Source: CAWIXB01 sp963839955 (GTDB lineage Bacteria; Actinomycetota; Actinomycetes; JACCUZ01). Taken from it: 64,000 nt of DNA. The position numbers and the translations under genes are program-made. Below, piece after piece: positions 1 to 11,100 of this stretch (the first letter of the stretch is position 1; each line of letters starts with the position of its first letter). Location: contig CAWIXB010000001.1 in the NCBI GenBank assembly GCA_963839955.1, forward strand, positions 3,348,001-3,412,000, in the 5' to 3' direction. Below the pieces are notes generated by a model. That model made no database searches, was not told the origin of the DNA, and was given only the letters and a program-made list of their open reading frames with translations.

Positions 1-188
1 ACGACGCCGGGCCGATGGGCGACGACGGCCGCCTCGGCGTCCTTCGCGGAGCACACCTCCGCCGCCACGGCGAACCCCGGGTCGGAGAGCAGGCTCCGAA
101 GCTGGTCGGCGCGCGCGCGGGTGTCCGCGACCACGACCACCACCAGGGCGGGTGTCGCGGAGCCGGCGGAGGAGCCTGTCGGGGACAC
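1..188 (-). CDS. Response-regulator receiver domain protein (5' part only)
   Basis: The reverse strand from a GTG at 188 stays open to the window edge and gives 62 codons. After about 13 flexible residues comes a hydrophobic strand (ALVVVVVADT), then a helix (RARADQLRSLLSD) and a second strand (FAVAAEVCSA). This is the beta1-alpha1-beta2 start of a CheY-like receiver domain, with the Asp after beta1 at the usual acidic-pocket position. The phospho-acceptor Asp and any output domain lie outside the window. The start has an AGGTG just upstream with short spacing. It is divergent from mutY with about 110 bases between starts. Receiver fold is likely; full function is unknown. Confidence 0.55.
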   Translation of the reverse strand, partial: MSPTGSSAGSATPALVVVVVADTRARADQLRSLLSDPGFAVAAEVCSAKDAEAAVVAHRPGV

Positions 189-300
189 GTCACCTCATTC
201 ACCGGTTTGGGGCCCGACGATGAGCTTGCGGGTCCCTCTGCCCATCGTCACCCGGCTGCCGCTCCTTGAGGTCGGCCGCAGCGTGCGAGGATCGGCGGTG

Positions 301-1173
301 ATGGCCCGTTCTGCGCTGCATGAGCCGCTGCTCCGCTGGTACGGCGAGCACGCGCGCGAGCTGCCCTGGCGACGCCCCGGCACCTCGCCCTGGGCGGTCC
401 TGGTGAGCGAGGTCATGCTCCAGCAGACGCCGGTGGCGCGCGTGGTGCCCGTTTTCCACGACTGGCTCGCCCGCTGGCCTGCCCCGGCCGACCTGGCCGC
501 GGAGGCACCGGGCGAGGCGGTGCGGGCGTGGGGCCGGCTCGGCTACCCGCGGCGGGCGCTGCGGCTGCACGCCGCGGCCACGGCGGTGGTGGCCCGGCAC
601 GGCGGTGTCGTCCCCTCGGGCTACGCCGAGCTGCTGGCGCTGCCGGGCGTCGGCTCGTACACCGCGGCGGCCGTCGCCTCCTTCGCTTACGGGCGCCGGC
701 ACGCCGTACTGGACACCAACGTGCGCCGGGTCTTCGCCCGCGTCGACGCCGGCCGCGCGCAGCCCACGCCGTCGCCGACCGTGGCCGAGCGCCATCGGGC
801 AGAGGACTTGCTCCCTGAGGACGACGCCACCGCGGCCCGCTGGGGCGTCGCGGTGATGGAGCTCGGCGCCCTGGTGTGCACGTCCGCGAGCCCGCGGTGT
901 GAAAGCTGCCCGGTCGCGGACCGCTGCGCGTGGCGGCAGGCAGGCCGGCCGAGCGACGACGGGCCGCGCCGGCGCCCGCAGGGCTACGCGGGCACCGACC
1001 GGCAGGTGCGCGGGCTGCTGCTCGCGATGCTCCGTGACGCGACCGGCCCGGTGCCTCGTGCCGCCCTGGAGACGGCGTGGCACGACGGCGTACAGCGCGA
1101 CCGTGCCCTGGCCGGGCTGGTCGCGGACGGCCTCGCCGTCGCGGCCGGCCCGGACGCCGTCAGCCTGCCGTGA
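301..1173 (+). CDS. mutY: A/G-specific adenine DNA glycosylase
   Basis: Removes adenine mispaired with 8-oxoguanine in base-excision repair. The 290-residue product has the HhH-GPD fold: catalytic Glu37 in SEVMLQQT, hairpin LPGVGSYTAAAV at about 114-125, and catalytic Asp138 in LDTNVRR. The hairpin carries Ser where endonuclease III has Lys, as expected for MutY. A four-cysteine iron-sulfur loop follows (Cys193-x6-Cys200-x2-Cys203-x5-Cys209). The C-terminal 8-oxoG-recognition region is short, as in many actinobacterial MutY proteins. I chose ATG 301 because homology begins there; the frame stays open upstream to 121 without family-like sequence. It converges on clpC. Confidence 0.9.
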   Translation: MARSALHEPLLRWYGEHARELPWRRPGTSPWAVLVSEVMLQQTPVARVVPVFHDWLARWPAPADLAAEAPGEAVRAWGRLGYPRRALRLHAAATAVVARHGGVVPSGYAELLALPGVGSYTAAAVASFAYGRRHAVLDTNVRRVFARVDAGRAQPTPSPTVAERHRAEDLLPEDDATAARWGVAVMELGALVCTSASPRCESCPVADRCAWRQAGRPSDDGPRRRPQGYAGTDRQVRGLLLAMLRDATGPVPRAALETAWHDGVQRDRALAGLVADGLAVAAGPDAVSLP

Positions 1174-1224
1174 CTGTCTCGACGTCCATAGCCGCACCGA
1201 CCCGGGGACATCGCGCAGCCAGGG

Positions 1225-3726
<2,502 letters not shown>

Positions 3727-3894
3727 CTAATTCGCTCCTTAGAGAGCGGTGGGTCACGTGCAGCGGGCGCCTCCGAGTCGGAGCCTGTCCACCCGTCCCT
3801 CCGCATGCTAGTCCGGCCTCCGGCCTCTCACTCGTTCGGCCGTGCCTGCCTACTGGGAGACAACCGACTCCCCAGCAGCGGTGTTCCGCCCGTC

Positions 3895-3911
3895 GTACGC
3901 CGGAAGCGAAC
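3895..3911 (-). promoter_or_regulatory. Candidate ClgR box upstream of clpC
   Basis: Read on the clpC strand, the site is GTTCGC-TTCCG-GCG-TAC. It fits the GTTCGC-N5-GCG operator described for the Streptomyces Clp regulator ClgR, and its arms (GTTCGC/GCGTAC) pair at five of six positions. It starts 169 bases upstream of the clpC ATG. The match is by eye and the consensus is from memory; no clear -10 was assigned. Confidence 0.45.
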
Positions 3912-3996
3912 GCAACTGTCGCCGGATCGAGACCGGACTGGCCGGTGGAGGGAGCCTCGATTGGCGTCGCGCATCCTCCGCGGCCATGATCGTCGG

Positions 3997-4593
3997 GTGA
4001 GCGTGGTGCGCAGATGTCACCCCGGTGACCGGGAGGCCACGCTGCGGACCGTGGTGGACGCCTTCGCCGCCGACCCCCTGCTCCGCTGGGTCTGGCCCGA
4101 CGCCGAGCGCTACCAGACGCTGGCGCACTCCTTCTTCGGCCTCCTGCTCGACCTGCGCGTCGAGGGCGGCGAGGTCTGGCTGGCCGACGGCGGCGACGCG
4201 GTCGCCATGTGGAACCCCCCGGGCGGGCTCTACGGACCACCGGCCAAGGACCGGTGGGCGGCCGTCCGCGCCGGATTCAGCAGCGAGGAGTGCGCGCGCT
4301 GGGATCGCTACGACGCCGAGGTCAGCGTTCCCGAGGACGCGGGGCACCACTGGTACCTGGGGACGCTCGCCACCAGCCCACGGCGACTCCGCCAGGGCCT
4401 GGGCGCGGCAGTCGTCGCGCCGATGCTGGCGGCGGCCGACCGCACCGGGATGTCCGCGTTCCTGGAGACGGCGAACGAGGCAAACCTGTCGTTCTACTCC
4501 CGGCTCGGGTTCACGGCGGTCGGCGAGGCGACGATGCCTGACGCCGGTCCCCGCTGCTGGGTGATGCGTCGCGAACCGGACGGCGCGAGATGA
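3997..4593 (+). CDS. GNAT-family N-acetyltransferase
   Basis: 198-residue protein with the GNAT acetyl-CoA fold. The beta4 strand (WYLGTLATSP) is followed by the pyrophosphate-binding loop RRLRQGLGAAVVAPMLAAAD, and then the family-typical NLSFYSRLGFTAVGE with its tyrosine. Substrate unknown. The frame is open far upstream because it runs antisense to clpC; GTG 3997 is the first start after the clpC leader and matches where conserved sequence begins. Its stop overlaps the ATG of the next gene by four bases (ATGA), so the two are probably translated together. Confidence 0.8.
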   Translation: MSVVRRCHPGDREATLRTVVDAFAADPLLRWVWPDAERYQTLAHSFFGLLLDLRVEGGEVWLADGGDAVAMWNPPGGLYGPPAKDRWAAVRAGFSSEECARWDRYDAEVSVPEDAGHHWYLGTLATSPRRLRQGLGAAVVAPMLAAADRTGMSAFLETANEANLSFYSRLGFTAVGEATMPDAGPRCWVMRREPDGAR

Positions 4594-5267
4594 GCGAGGG
4601 CTCCCCCGCTCCGGGCGTGCTGTCCGTGGTCGCGGCCGGCCCGGGGCTCGGGATGGCGGTCGCCCGGCGGTTCGCCCGGGAGGGCTTCGCGGTGGGCCTG
4701 GTGGGCCGCACAGCCACGACACTCGAGCCGCTCGCCACCGAGCTGCGCGACCTCGGCGTCACGGCGGCGACGGTCACCGCCGACGTCGGGGACGTCGCGG
4801 CGCTGCGAGCCGGGCTGGGGGTCCTGCGTGCCGAGCTCGGCGACCCTGCAGTGCTGGTGTTCAACGGGTCGGCCTGGGTCGAGGGCCGGCCCACGGAGGT
4901 GGCGCCCGAGGTGCTCCTCGACGCCGTGCGGGTCGGCGTGGTCGGCGCGCTCGTGTCCGCACAGGAGGTCGCGCCCGCGATGCGCGAGGCCGGCCGGGGG
5001 ACGATCGTCCTCACCGGCAGCGTGGCCGCGGACCGGCCTTCGGTGAGCGCGGTCAGCGTCGGCGTGGCCAAGGCGGCGATGCGGGCGCTGGCGCGCGGGC
5101 TGCACCGAGAGCTCGCCCCCGACGGCGTGTACGCCACCACGGTGACCATCGACGGCGTGCTGTCCGGACCCAAGGCGCTCGACCTCGGGGCGCTGGCCGA
5201 CCGCTACTGGGCACTGCACCTGGCCGGCGCCGACGAGTGGGTGGCCGAGAGCCGCTACCCGGGGTGA
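4590..5267 (+). CDS. Short-chain dehydrogenase-like protein lacking the catalytic Tyr
   Basis: 225-residue Rossmann-fold protein of the SDR superfamily. The N-terminal nucleotide loop reads AAGPGLGMAVARRFA, an Asp follows beta3 (VTADVGD), and an asparagine sits in the VFNGSAW strand (usually NNAG). The catalytic Ser is present in LTGSVAADRP. At the YxxxK position the lysine is kept (GVAKAAM), but the residue four before it is Val, not Tyr. It may be a divergent or non-catalytic SDR. Its start overlaps the GNAT stop (ATGA), so it is co-translated with the acetyltransferase. The 3' end converges on the rhamnosidase block. Confidence 0.75.
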   Translation: MSEGSPAPGVLSVVAAGPGLGMAVARRFAREGFAVGLVGRTATTLEPLATELRDLGVTAATVTADVGDVAALRAGLGVLRAELGDPAVLVFNGSAWVEGRPTEVAPEVLLDAVRVGVVGALVSAQEVAPAMREAGRGTIVLTGSVAADRPSVSAVSVGVAKAAMRALARGLHRELAPDGVYATTVTIDGVLSGPKALDLGALADRYWALHLAGADEWVAESRYPG

Positions 5268-5289
5268 GGGTGACGGCTCCCGGCCAGTC

Positions 5290-8055
5290 CTACTGCGGCC
5301 TGAACCGCGACGAGCCGGAGCCGACCTCGTAGATCGCCCGGCCGTTCTCGACGCCGACGAACGTCGCCTTGCTCGGGCCGGAGGCCCGGTAGGAGTGGCC
5401 GCCGACCACAGGCAGGGCGACCCGTGCCGTCGCGTTGACCGGCACCTCGAGCGCAAGGTCCACGCCGTTCGCCCGCCGGTTCCAGTGGACGCCGACCTCG
5501 CCGCGCTGGGTCACGACCGTGCCCTTCGCTCGGTCGAGGCCGGTGCGCGGCGGCACCACGTCGACCCGTGCCGCACCCGGGCTGGCGGTCCGCACGCCCA
5601 GCAGGGTCTGCTGCACGTCGACGACCGCCTGGGCGCCCCAGCCGTGCGACTGGCTGAAGTTCGAGCCGGGGTCGAGCGTCCACGCCTCCCAGGTGAACGT
5701 GCCGCCCTGGCGCAGGATGTTCGCCCAGCCGAGGTCGTCCTCGTTGGTGAGCAGGTCGACGACGGAGTCCGGCCGGTCGGCGTCGGAGAGTGCCTGGAGC
5801 AGCCAGTGGGCGGTCATCGGACCCTGCTTCATGCCCATCGACGCGAGGTACTCGGCGAGCGCCGTGTGGTCGCCAGCGGGCGCGATGCCGTGCGCGATCG
5901 CGTACGACGTGGAGTGCTGCCCGGCGTGGCTGCTCTGCTCCCCGGTCTCGGAGAGCCCGTCGACGTACACGCCGTCTGCGCGGCGCAGCTTGGCGTTCAT
6001 CTGGTCGCGCAGCGCCCCCGCCGAGGCGCCGTAGGTGGCGGGGTCGCCGGCGATGCCGAGCTCGTCGGCCGCCTTCGCGACCGTGTCGAGCACGTCGTAG
6101 CCCTGCGCGTTGATGGTCGTGCGCGCGGCCGCCGACATGTCGTAGCCGAAGCGGCCCGGCTCCGGCCAGTCGACGATGCCGTTCAGGTAGGCGCCGCTGC
6201 CGCCGGAGAGCCGGGTGACCAGGCCGGCGGTCGGCCCGGTGGCCGGCACGTGCCGCAGCACGTAGTCAGCGGTGTCGCGCAGGAACGGGTAGGCCTGGGC
6301 GAGCAGCGCGCGGTCGCCCGTCTCCTGGTAGTAGCGCCACACCCAGTCGACGTACATCAGCGAGTAGTCGGGGATGTCCCGCTTGCCGTCACCGTTGGGG
6401 TAGACGGCGTTGTAGCGGCCGCGGTCATTGCCGGTCGTCCAGTAGCGCGCGGCCGACCCGAGGAACTCGCGAAGGGCCTGCTGCGTGGCGTCGCGCTCGG
6501 CGAACGCGCCCATCGTCGCGTAGGAGATGTCCGCGGCGTCGCCGAGGAACTGGCCCTTCTCCCGCGTCGGGGTGTCGACGAACGCCTCCTGGACCGAGTA
6601 GACCGCCGAGCGGCGGATCATCTGCCACACCTTGTCCAGGGTCTTGTTCGAGCTCTCGAACCTCGCCTCGCCGCCCTTGGGCAGATCGGTGTGCATGAGG
6701 GTCGCCGAGATGTCGCGCAGCTCGATCTTCTCGCCCGCGTCGGGGACCTCGAGGTAGCGGAACCCGAGGTGGGTGAACGCGTTGAAGGTCTGCGGGCCGT
6801 CCTTCTGCGTGTAGGGGTAGCTCATGTCGGTGCCCTGCGAGAGCAGGGTCGACGTGGCCACCCGTCCCGTCTCGGTGAGGTTGTAGCCGGCGCGGATCGG
6901 CACCGCACGACCGGCGACTCCCTCGTCGAAGCGCACCGACGGACGCGCCGGGATGACGACGCCGAAGTCGGCCACCACCGTGCCGTCCTGCGCGGTGGAC
7001 AGGGCCACCGGCTTGACCGATGACTCGGCGATGCGCGTCTCCTGGCCGATCAGGTGCGGGTAGGTCGCGTTGGGGTGCGGACCTACGACCGTCGCGGGCG
7101 CCCACGCCGTGTCGTCGTACGCCGCCTGCTGCCAGCCGACGACCTCGGTGCGCGCGTCCTGGCGCTCGATGCGGTCGCCCTCACCGTTGCGCCTGCCCGA
7201 GCCGGGCGGGAACAACGCGTCCTGGGTGACCTTCCAGGTGCCGTCGGTCGTCACGACGTCGCGACTGCCGTTGTCGTGCTCGACGACGAGCTTCATGAGC
7301 AGGCCGCGCTGGCCGGCCGGCCGCCCCTGCCCACCGCCGTACCAGTGGTAGACCGCACCGATGGCCAGGTCCTTGCCGGCGCGGACGAGGCGGGTCACGT
7401 CGGCCGCTTGGTAGAAGTCCTCGCCCTGGTAGCCGAACGACGTACCGCGGTCGGCACGCTTGCCGTCGAGGTAGAGCTCGTAGGTGTGGTCGGCCGCCGT
7501 GTAGGCAGTGGCGCGGGTGACGCGTCCGGGCCCGATCCGCGCGACCTTGCGGGCGAGCGTGTAGTCGTCGGCGTCCGTCGTGGTGCGCCGGATCCACTGG
7601 GCGCCTTCCCAGTCCGCGTCCCCGATGCCGGTGGCGAAGTCGCCCTTTGCGGCCGGTGACGCCTGGTCGGTGCGGTCCCACGTGCGGACGGTCCAGGTGT
7701 AGGGCGACCCTGATGCGAGCGCGGGGCCGGCGTAGGGCACGTAGGACTGGTCGCCGGACGCGACCTTGCCGCTGTCCCAGCGCACGGCGTTGGTGCGGCC
7801 GTCGCGGACCACGACCTGGTAGGCGGTCTGCACCTCGCCCGGGTCCTTGTCCTGCGGCAGCCAGCCGAAGGCAGGTGCACCTTCGACGTTGAGGTGGTGC
7901 TCGCGGTCGCCCACCGTCAGCGCCCTGGGCGGGTCCGGCGCGTGACCCGGCGCGGCCGACGCCCGGGGCGCGACCACGCCGGCGGTCCCCGCCAGCAGGG
8001 CGATCGAGGCGAGGGCGGCCAGCCGCCGGCTGGTGGTGCGGGGGAGCGAGGCCAT
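5290..8055 (-). CDS. Exported alpha-L-rhamnosidase (GH78), copy D
   Basis: 921 residues; cleaves terminal alpha-L-rhamnose outside the cell. Begins with a signal peptide (TSRRLAALASIALLAGTAG, AxA-type cleavage near 33-35). Then a fibronectin-like domain (TAYQVVVRD, WDSGKV, YTWTVRTWD), a rhamnosidase N domain (YELYLDGKR), a beta-sandwich, and the (alpha/alpha)6 barrel from about 465. Acidic triad Asp494, Glu499, Asp506 sits in DTPTREKGQFLGD (spacing 0, +5, +12), and a late Glu lies in FTWEAW. I chose ATG 8055, 24 codons inside the open frame, because the signal peptide starts there and the upstream codons are promoter. It has its own promoter although it follows three other GH78 genes. Confidence 0.9.
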   Translation of the reverse strand: MASLPRTTSRRLAALASIALLAGTAGVVAPRASAAPGHAPDPPRALTVGDREHHLNVEGAPAFGWLPQDKDPGEVQTAYQVVVRDGRTNAVRWDSGKVASGDQSYVPYAGPALASGSPYTWTVRTWDRTDQASPAAKGDFATGIGDADWEGAQWIRRTTTDADDYTLARKVARIGPGRVTRATAYTAADHTYELYLDGKRADRGTSFGYQGEDFYQAADVTRLVRAGKDLAIGAVYHWYGGGQGRPAGQRGLLMKLVVEHDNGSRDVVTTDGTWKVTQDALFPPGSGRRNGEGDRIERQDARTEVVGWQQAAYDDTAWAPATVVGPHPNATYPHLIGQETRIAESSVKPVALSTAQDGTVVADFGVVIPARPSVRFDEGVAGRAVPIRAGYNLTETGRVATSTLLSQGTDMSYPYTQKDGPQTFNAFTHLGFRYLEVPDAGEKIELRDISATLMHTDLPKGGEARFESSNKTLDKVWQMIRRSAVYSVQEAFVDTPTREKGQFLGDAADISYATMGAFAERDATQQALREFLGSAARYWTTGNDRGRYNAVYPNGDGKRDIPDYSLMYVDWVWRYYQETGDRALLAQAYPFLRDTADYVLRHVPATGPTAGLVTRLSGGSGAYLNGIVDWPEPGRFGYDMSAAARTTINAQGYDVLDTVAKAADELGIAGDPATYGASAGALRDQMNAKLRRADGVYVDGLSETGEQSSHAGQHSTSYAIAHGIAPAGDHTALAEYLASMGMKQGPMTAHWLLQALSDADRPDSVVDLLTNEDDLGWANILRQGGTFTWEAWTLDPGSNFSQSHGWGAQAVVDVQQTLLGVRTASPGAARVDVVPPRTGLDRAKGTVVTQRGEVGVHWNRRANGVDLALEVPVNATARVALPVVGGHSYRASGPSKATFVGVENGRAIYEVGSGSSRFRPQ

Positions 8056-8083
8056 CAGACGGTCGTCCTTCGAGGTCGCTGGA

Positions 8084-8150
8084 TGAAACGGTTCATGGAA
8101 CTTACGTCCCGATATGTCCGGCGACAAGGACCTGTCCGAAACCGGCCATC
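8084..8150 (-). promoter_or_regulatory. Promoter and LacI-like operator for GH78 copy D
   Basis: Read on the gene strand: -35 TTGTCG (8127-8122), 17-base spacer, -10 TAAGTT (8104-8099), then palindrome TGAACCGTTTCA (8095-8084) over the expected start of transcription, about 37 bases before the ATG. The -35 is flanked by two CGGACA hexamers. The block is nearly the same as the one in front of the first GH78 gene (20056-20122), about 52 of 66 aligned positions by hand count. The central CG of the palindrome is typical of LacI-family operators. Confidence 0.7.
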
Positions 8151-11100
8151 TACCCGACCGGCGTCGACCAGACGTCGGCGATCGACGGGTCGTAGCCGGT
8201 GCCGACGTCGAGGAAGCGCACCCGCACCGTCCCGTCCGCGGTGGCCTCCGGCTGGTCGACGGCGAACTGGTAGCCGAGCGAGCCGAGGCCCGAGGCCGTG
8301 CGCTGGTAGGCCCGGTGGTGCACCACGACGCCGTCCACGAGCACGTCGTAGTCCTTGAGCTGGGCCCGGTCGTAGGTCTCCACCGAACGCAGCAGGAACG
8401 GCTCGCCCGGCGCCACCTCGAGGTCGAACTCGAAGTAGCCGCCCGGGAAGCTGACGTTGGTGTAGCGCCTGGTCAGGCCCGCCTCGGTGTTGGTGCCGGA
8501 GTGCTCCGACGCAACCAGGTCGTGCGCCTGCTCGGACGCCGCCTGGCCGAGGTCGACGTGGTCATAGGCGCTCGAAGGCGGGTTCGCGAACTGCACCGAC
8601 ACCGGCACGGTGAGCCGCTCGGCGTCCGTCGCGCCGGTGGCGACGATCGCGGCGGCCGGGCCCTCGGTGACCGAGAGCGGTGCGGTGAGCCGCGACATGA
8701 GCGTGTGCTGCTCGCCCGGCGCCAGGGTGTACGCCGCGGCCGGCTGGTCGCTCTGCCACCCGTCCGGCGCCGTCGTGGTGAGCGAGCCGGCGACGGTGGC
8801 CGACGACCGGTTGTGCAGCACGGTGCTGAGCACGGCCGCACCGCCCGGCGCGACCGAGGCCGGCTCGGCTGTTGCGGACCTGATCTCCACCGCCGGCAGC
8901 ACCGTGACGGACCCGGAGAGGGGCAGCGTCGCCGTACCGGACTTGTAGCGGTAGGCCACGGCCCCGTTGAGGGCGACCGTGCCCGCCTGCTGGTTCGCCG
9001 GCAGGGTCACGTCGTACGCGTGGTTCACCGTCGCCCCGCGCGCGGCCGTTGCCGCACGCCCTCCGGCCGGCTTGACCGTCCACCCGGTCGGGGCGACCAG
9101 CGCCGACGTGATGCCGGTGAGCGGCCGCTCGCCGCCGTTGGTCAGCCGCACCGTCGCGCGGAACGTGTCGCCGGGCAGGCGCTCCCCCACCGGCACGTCG
9201 AGTGCCGCGACGGCGCCGACCAGTCGCGACGACGCGGCGGACAGGTGGGCAGTGACCCGGTCGATGGCCGCAATGAGCTGCGCCGCCGCCCCGGCTGTCA
9301 CCGCCCTCTTCTTCGGCCCTGTGCGCGTCGACTCCGCGGTGACCCAGCGCACCATGTCGTCGGCAGTGGCCAGCGCACGATGTGCCTGGCGCGCAGCATC
9401 CTCGGCTCGCCCGGCCGCGTACGCCGTCCGCGCCTCCTGCACGTCGCGGGCCAGCTTGTCGACCTGAGCGGAGAGGTGCCGCTCGGCGGCCTTGTCGATG
9501 CCGCCCTCGGCGGCGAGGCGGTCGACCAGGTCGGCCAGGTCCGTGACGAGGGAGGCTGCGTCGCCCAGGTCGCCGCGGACCCGGTCGACGGCGAACCTGT
9601 AGTCGCCGGACCCGATCTCGTACACCGCCACGCCGTCGTCCATGCGCACGAACTGCACACCGTCGGCCTCCTCGGCGGGCCGGCCGCCCTCGGTGACCGC
9701 CCACCTGCTCGGCGCCGGTACCCGCACTGTGGCCGTGGCGTTGCCCGGCACCGTCACGTCGAGGCTCATGGCGCCGTCGCCGGCGAGGCGCCACGCGCTG
9801 CTCACTGTGCCGCGCACCGACTCGTAGCTCGCCCGTGCGTGCGTCAGCCCGCCGCCCGGCTGCGGCGCGAAGGTGATCCGGCCGTAGCCGGGTCCTTGCG
9901 CCTCGGGCTGAATGCCGGCGACCGTGCGGTACATCCAGTCGCCGACCGCGCCGTACGCGTAGTGGTTGAAGGAGTTCATCGACACGTCGCCGAAGCTGCC
10001 GTCCGGCATGATCGAGTTCCAGCGCTCCCAGATGGTCGTCGCGCCTTTCGCGATCTCGTAGCCCCACGACGGGTAGGTGTCGTTGGTGAGCAGCCGGTAG
10101 GCGACGTCCAGGTGTCCGGTCTCGCTCAGTGCCGGCAGCAGGTCGGGAGTGCCGAGGAAGCCGGTGGCGAGGTGCCAGTCGTGACGCGCGACGTTGGCGA
10201 CCAGGTTGTCGGCCGCCTTCGACCGCAGGTCGTCCGGCAGCAGGTCCATGCCGATGGCCAGCACGTAGCCGGTCTGGCTGTCGCCCTGCACGGTGCCGTC
10301 GTCCGCGACGTACGTGTCGACGAACGCCGCGGCGATGTCCTTGGACAGAGCCGCGTAGCGCGCGGCCTCGGCGTCCTTGCCGATCGCCGCGCCCATCTCC
10401 CCGAGCAGCCGCGTGACATAGGCGTAGTAGGCAGTGGCGATGACAGCCGACGGCGTCGGGTCGTCGAGGTTCAGCCAGTCGAGGTAGGCACCGCCGTTGG
10501 TGCGCCGGTTGCCGGAGCTGGTGCGCTCCAGCCAGTCCGCGTAGCGCACCATCGAGGCCCAGCTCTGCTCGACCACGCGGGTGTCGCCGTAGCGCTGCCA
10601 CAACGTGTGCGGCACCGTGATGCCGGCGTCGGCCCAGCCGGTGTTGCCGTCGCCGCAGCACCTGCGTGGTGCGACGTCGGGGTAGGCGCCGTTGGCCGAC
10701 TGCGCGTCGCGTAGGTCCTGCAGCCACTTGGTGAGGAACGTCTGGCTGTCCATGTTGAACGTCGCGGTCGGCGCGAAGACGTTGATGTCGCCGGTCCAGC
10801 CGAGCCGCTCGTCGCGGGCCGGCGTGTCGGTGGGGATGGACAGGAAGTTGCCGCGCTGACCCCAGGTGATGTTGTTCTGCAGCTTGTTGACCATCGGGTC
10901 CGACGTCCCGAACTCGCTCGTCAGGGCTCCGTCGGTGTGCATGACCAGACCGGTGACGGTGCCGAGGCTCGGCGTGCCCGGGAAGCCGGTCAGCTCGACG
11001 TAGCGGAAGCCGTGGAAGGTGAAGGTCGGTTCGTAGACCTCCGGCCCGCCTCCTCGCAGGGTGACGAGGTCGGTCGCGCGCGCCGACCGCAGGTTCGCGG

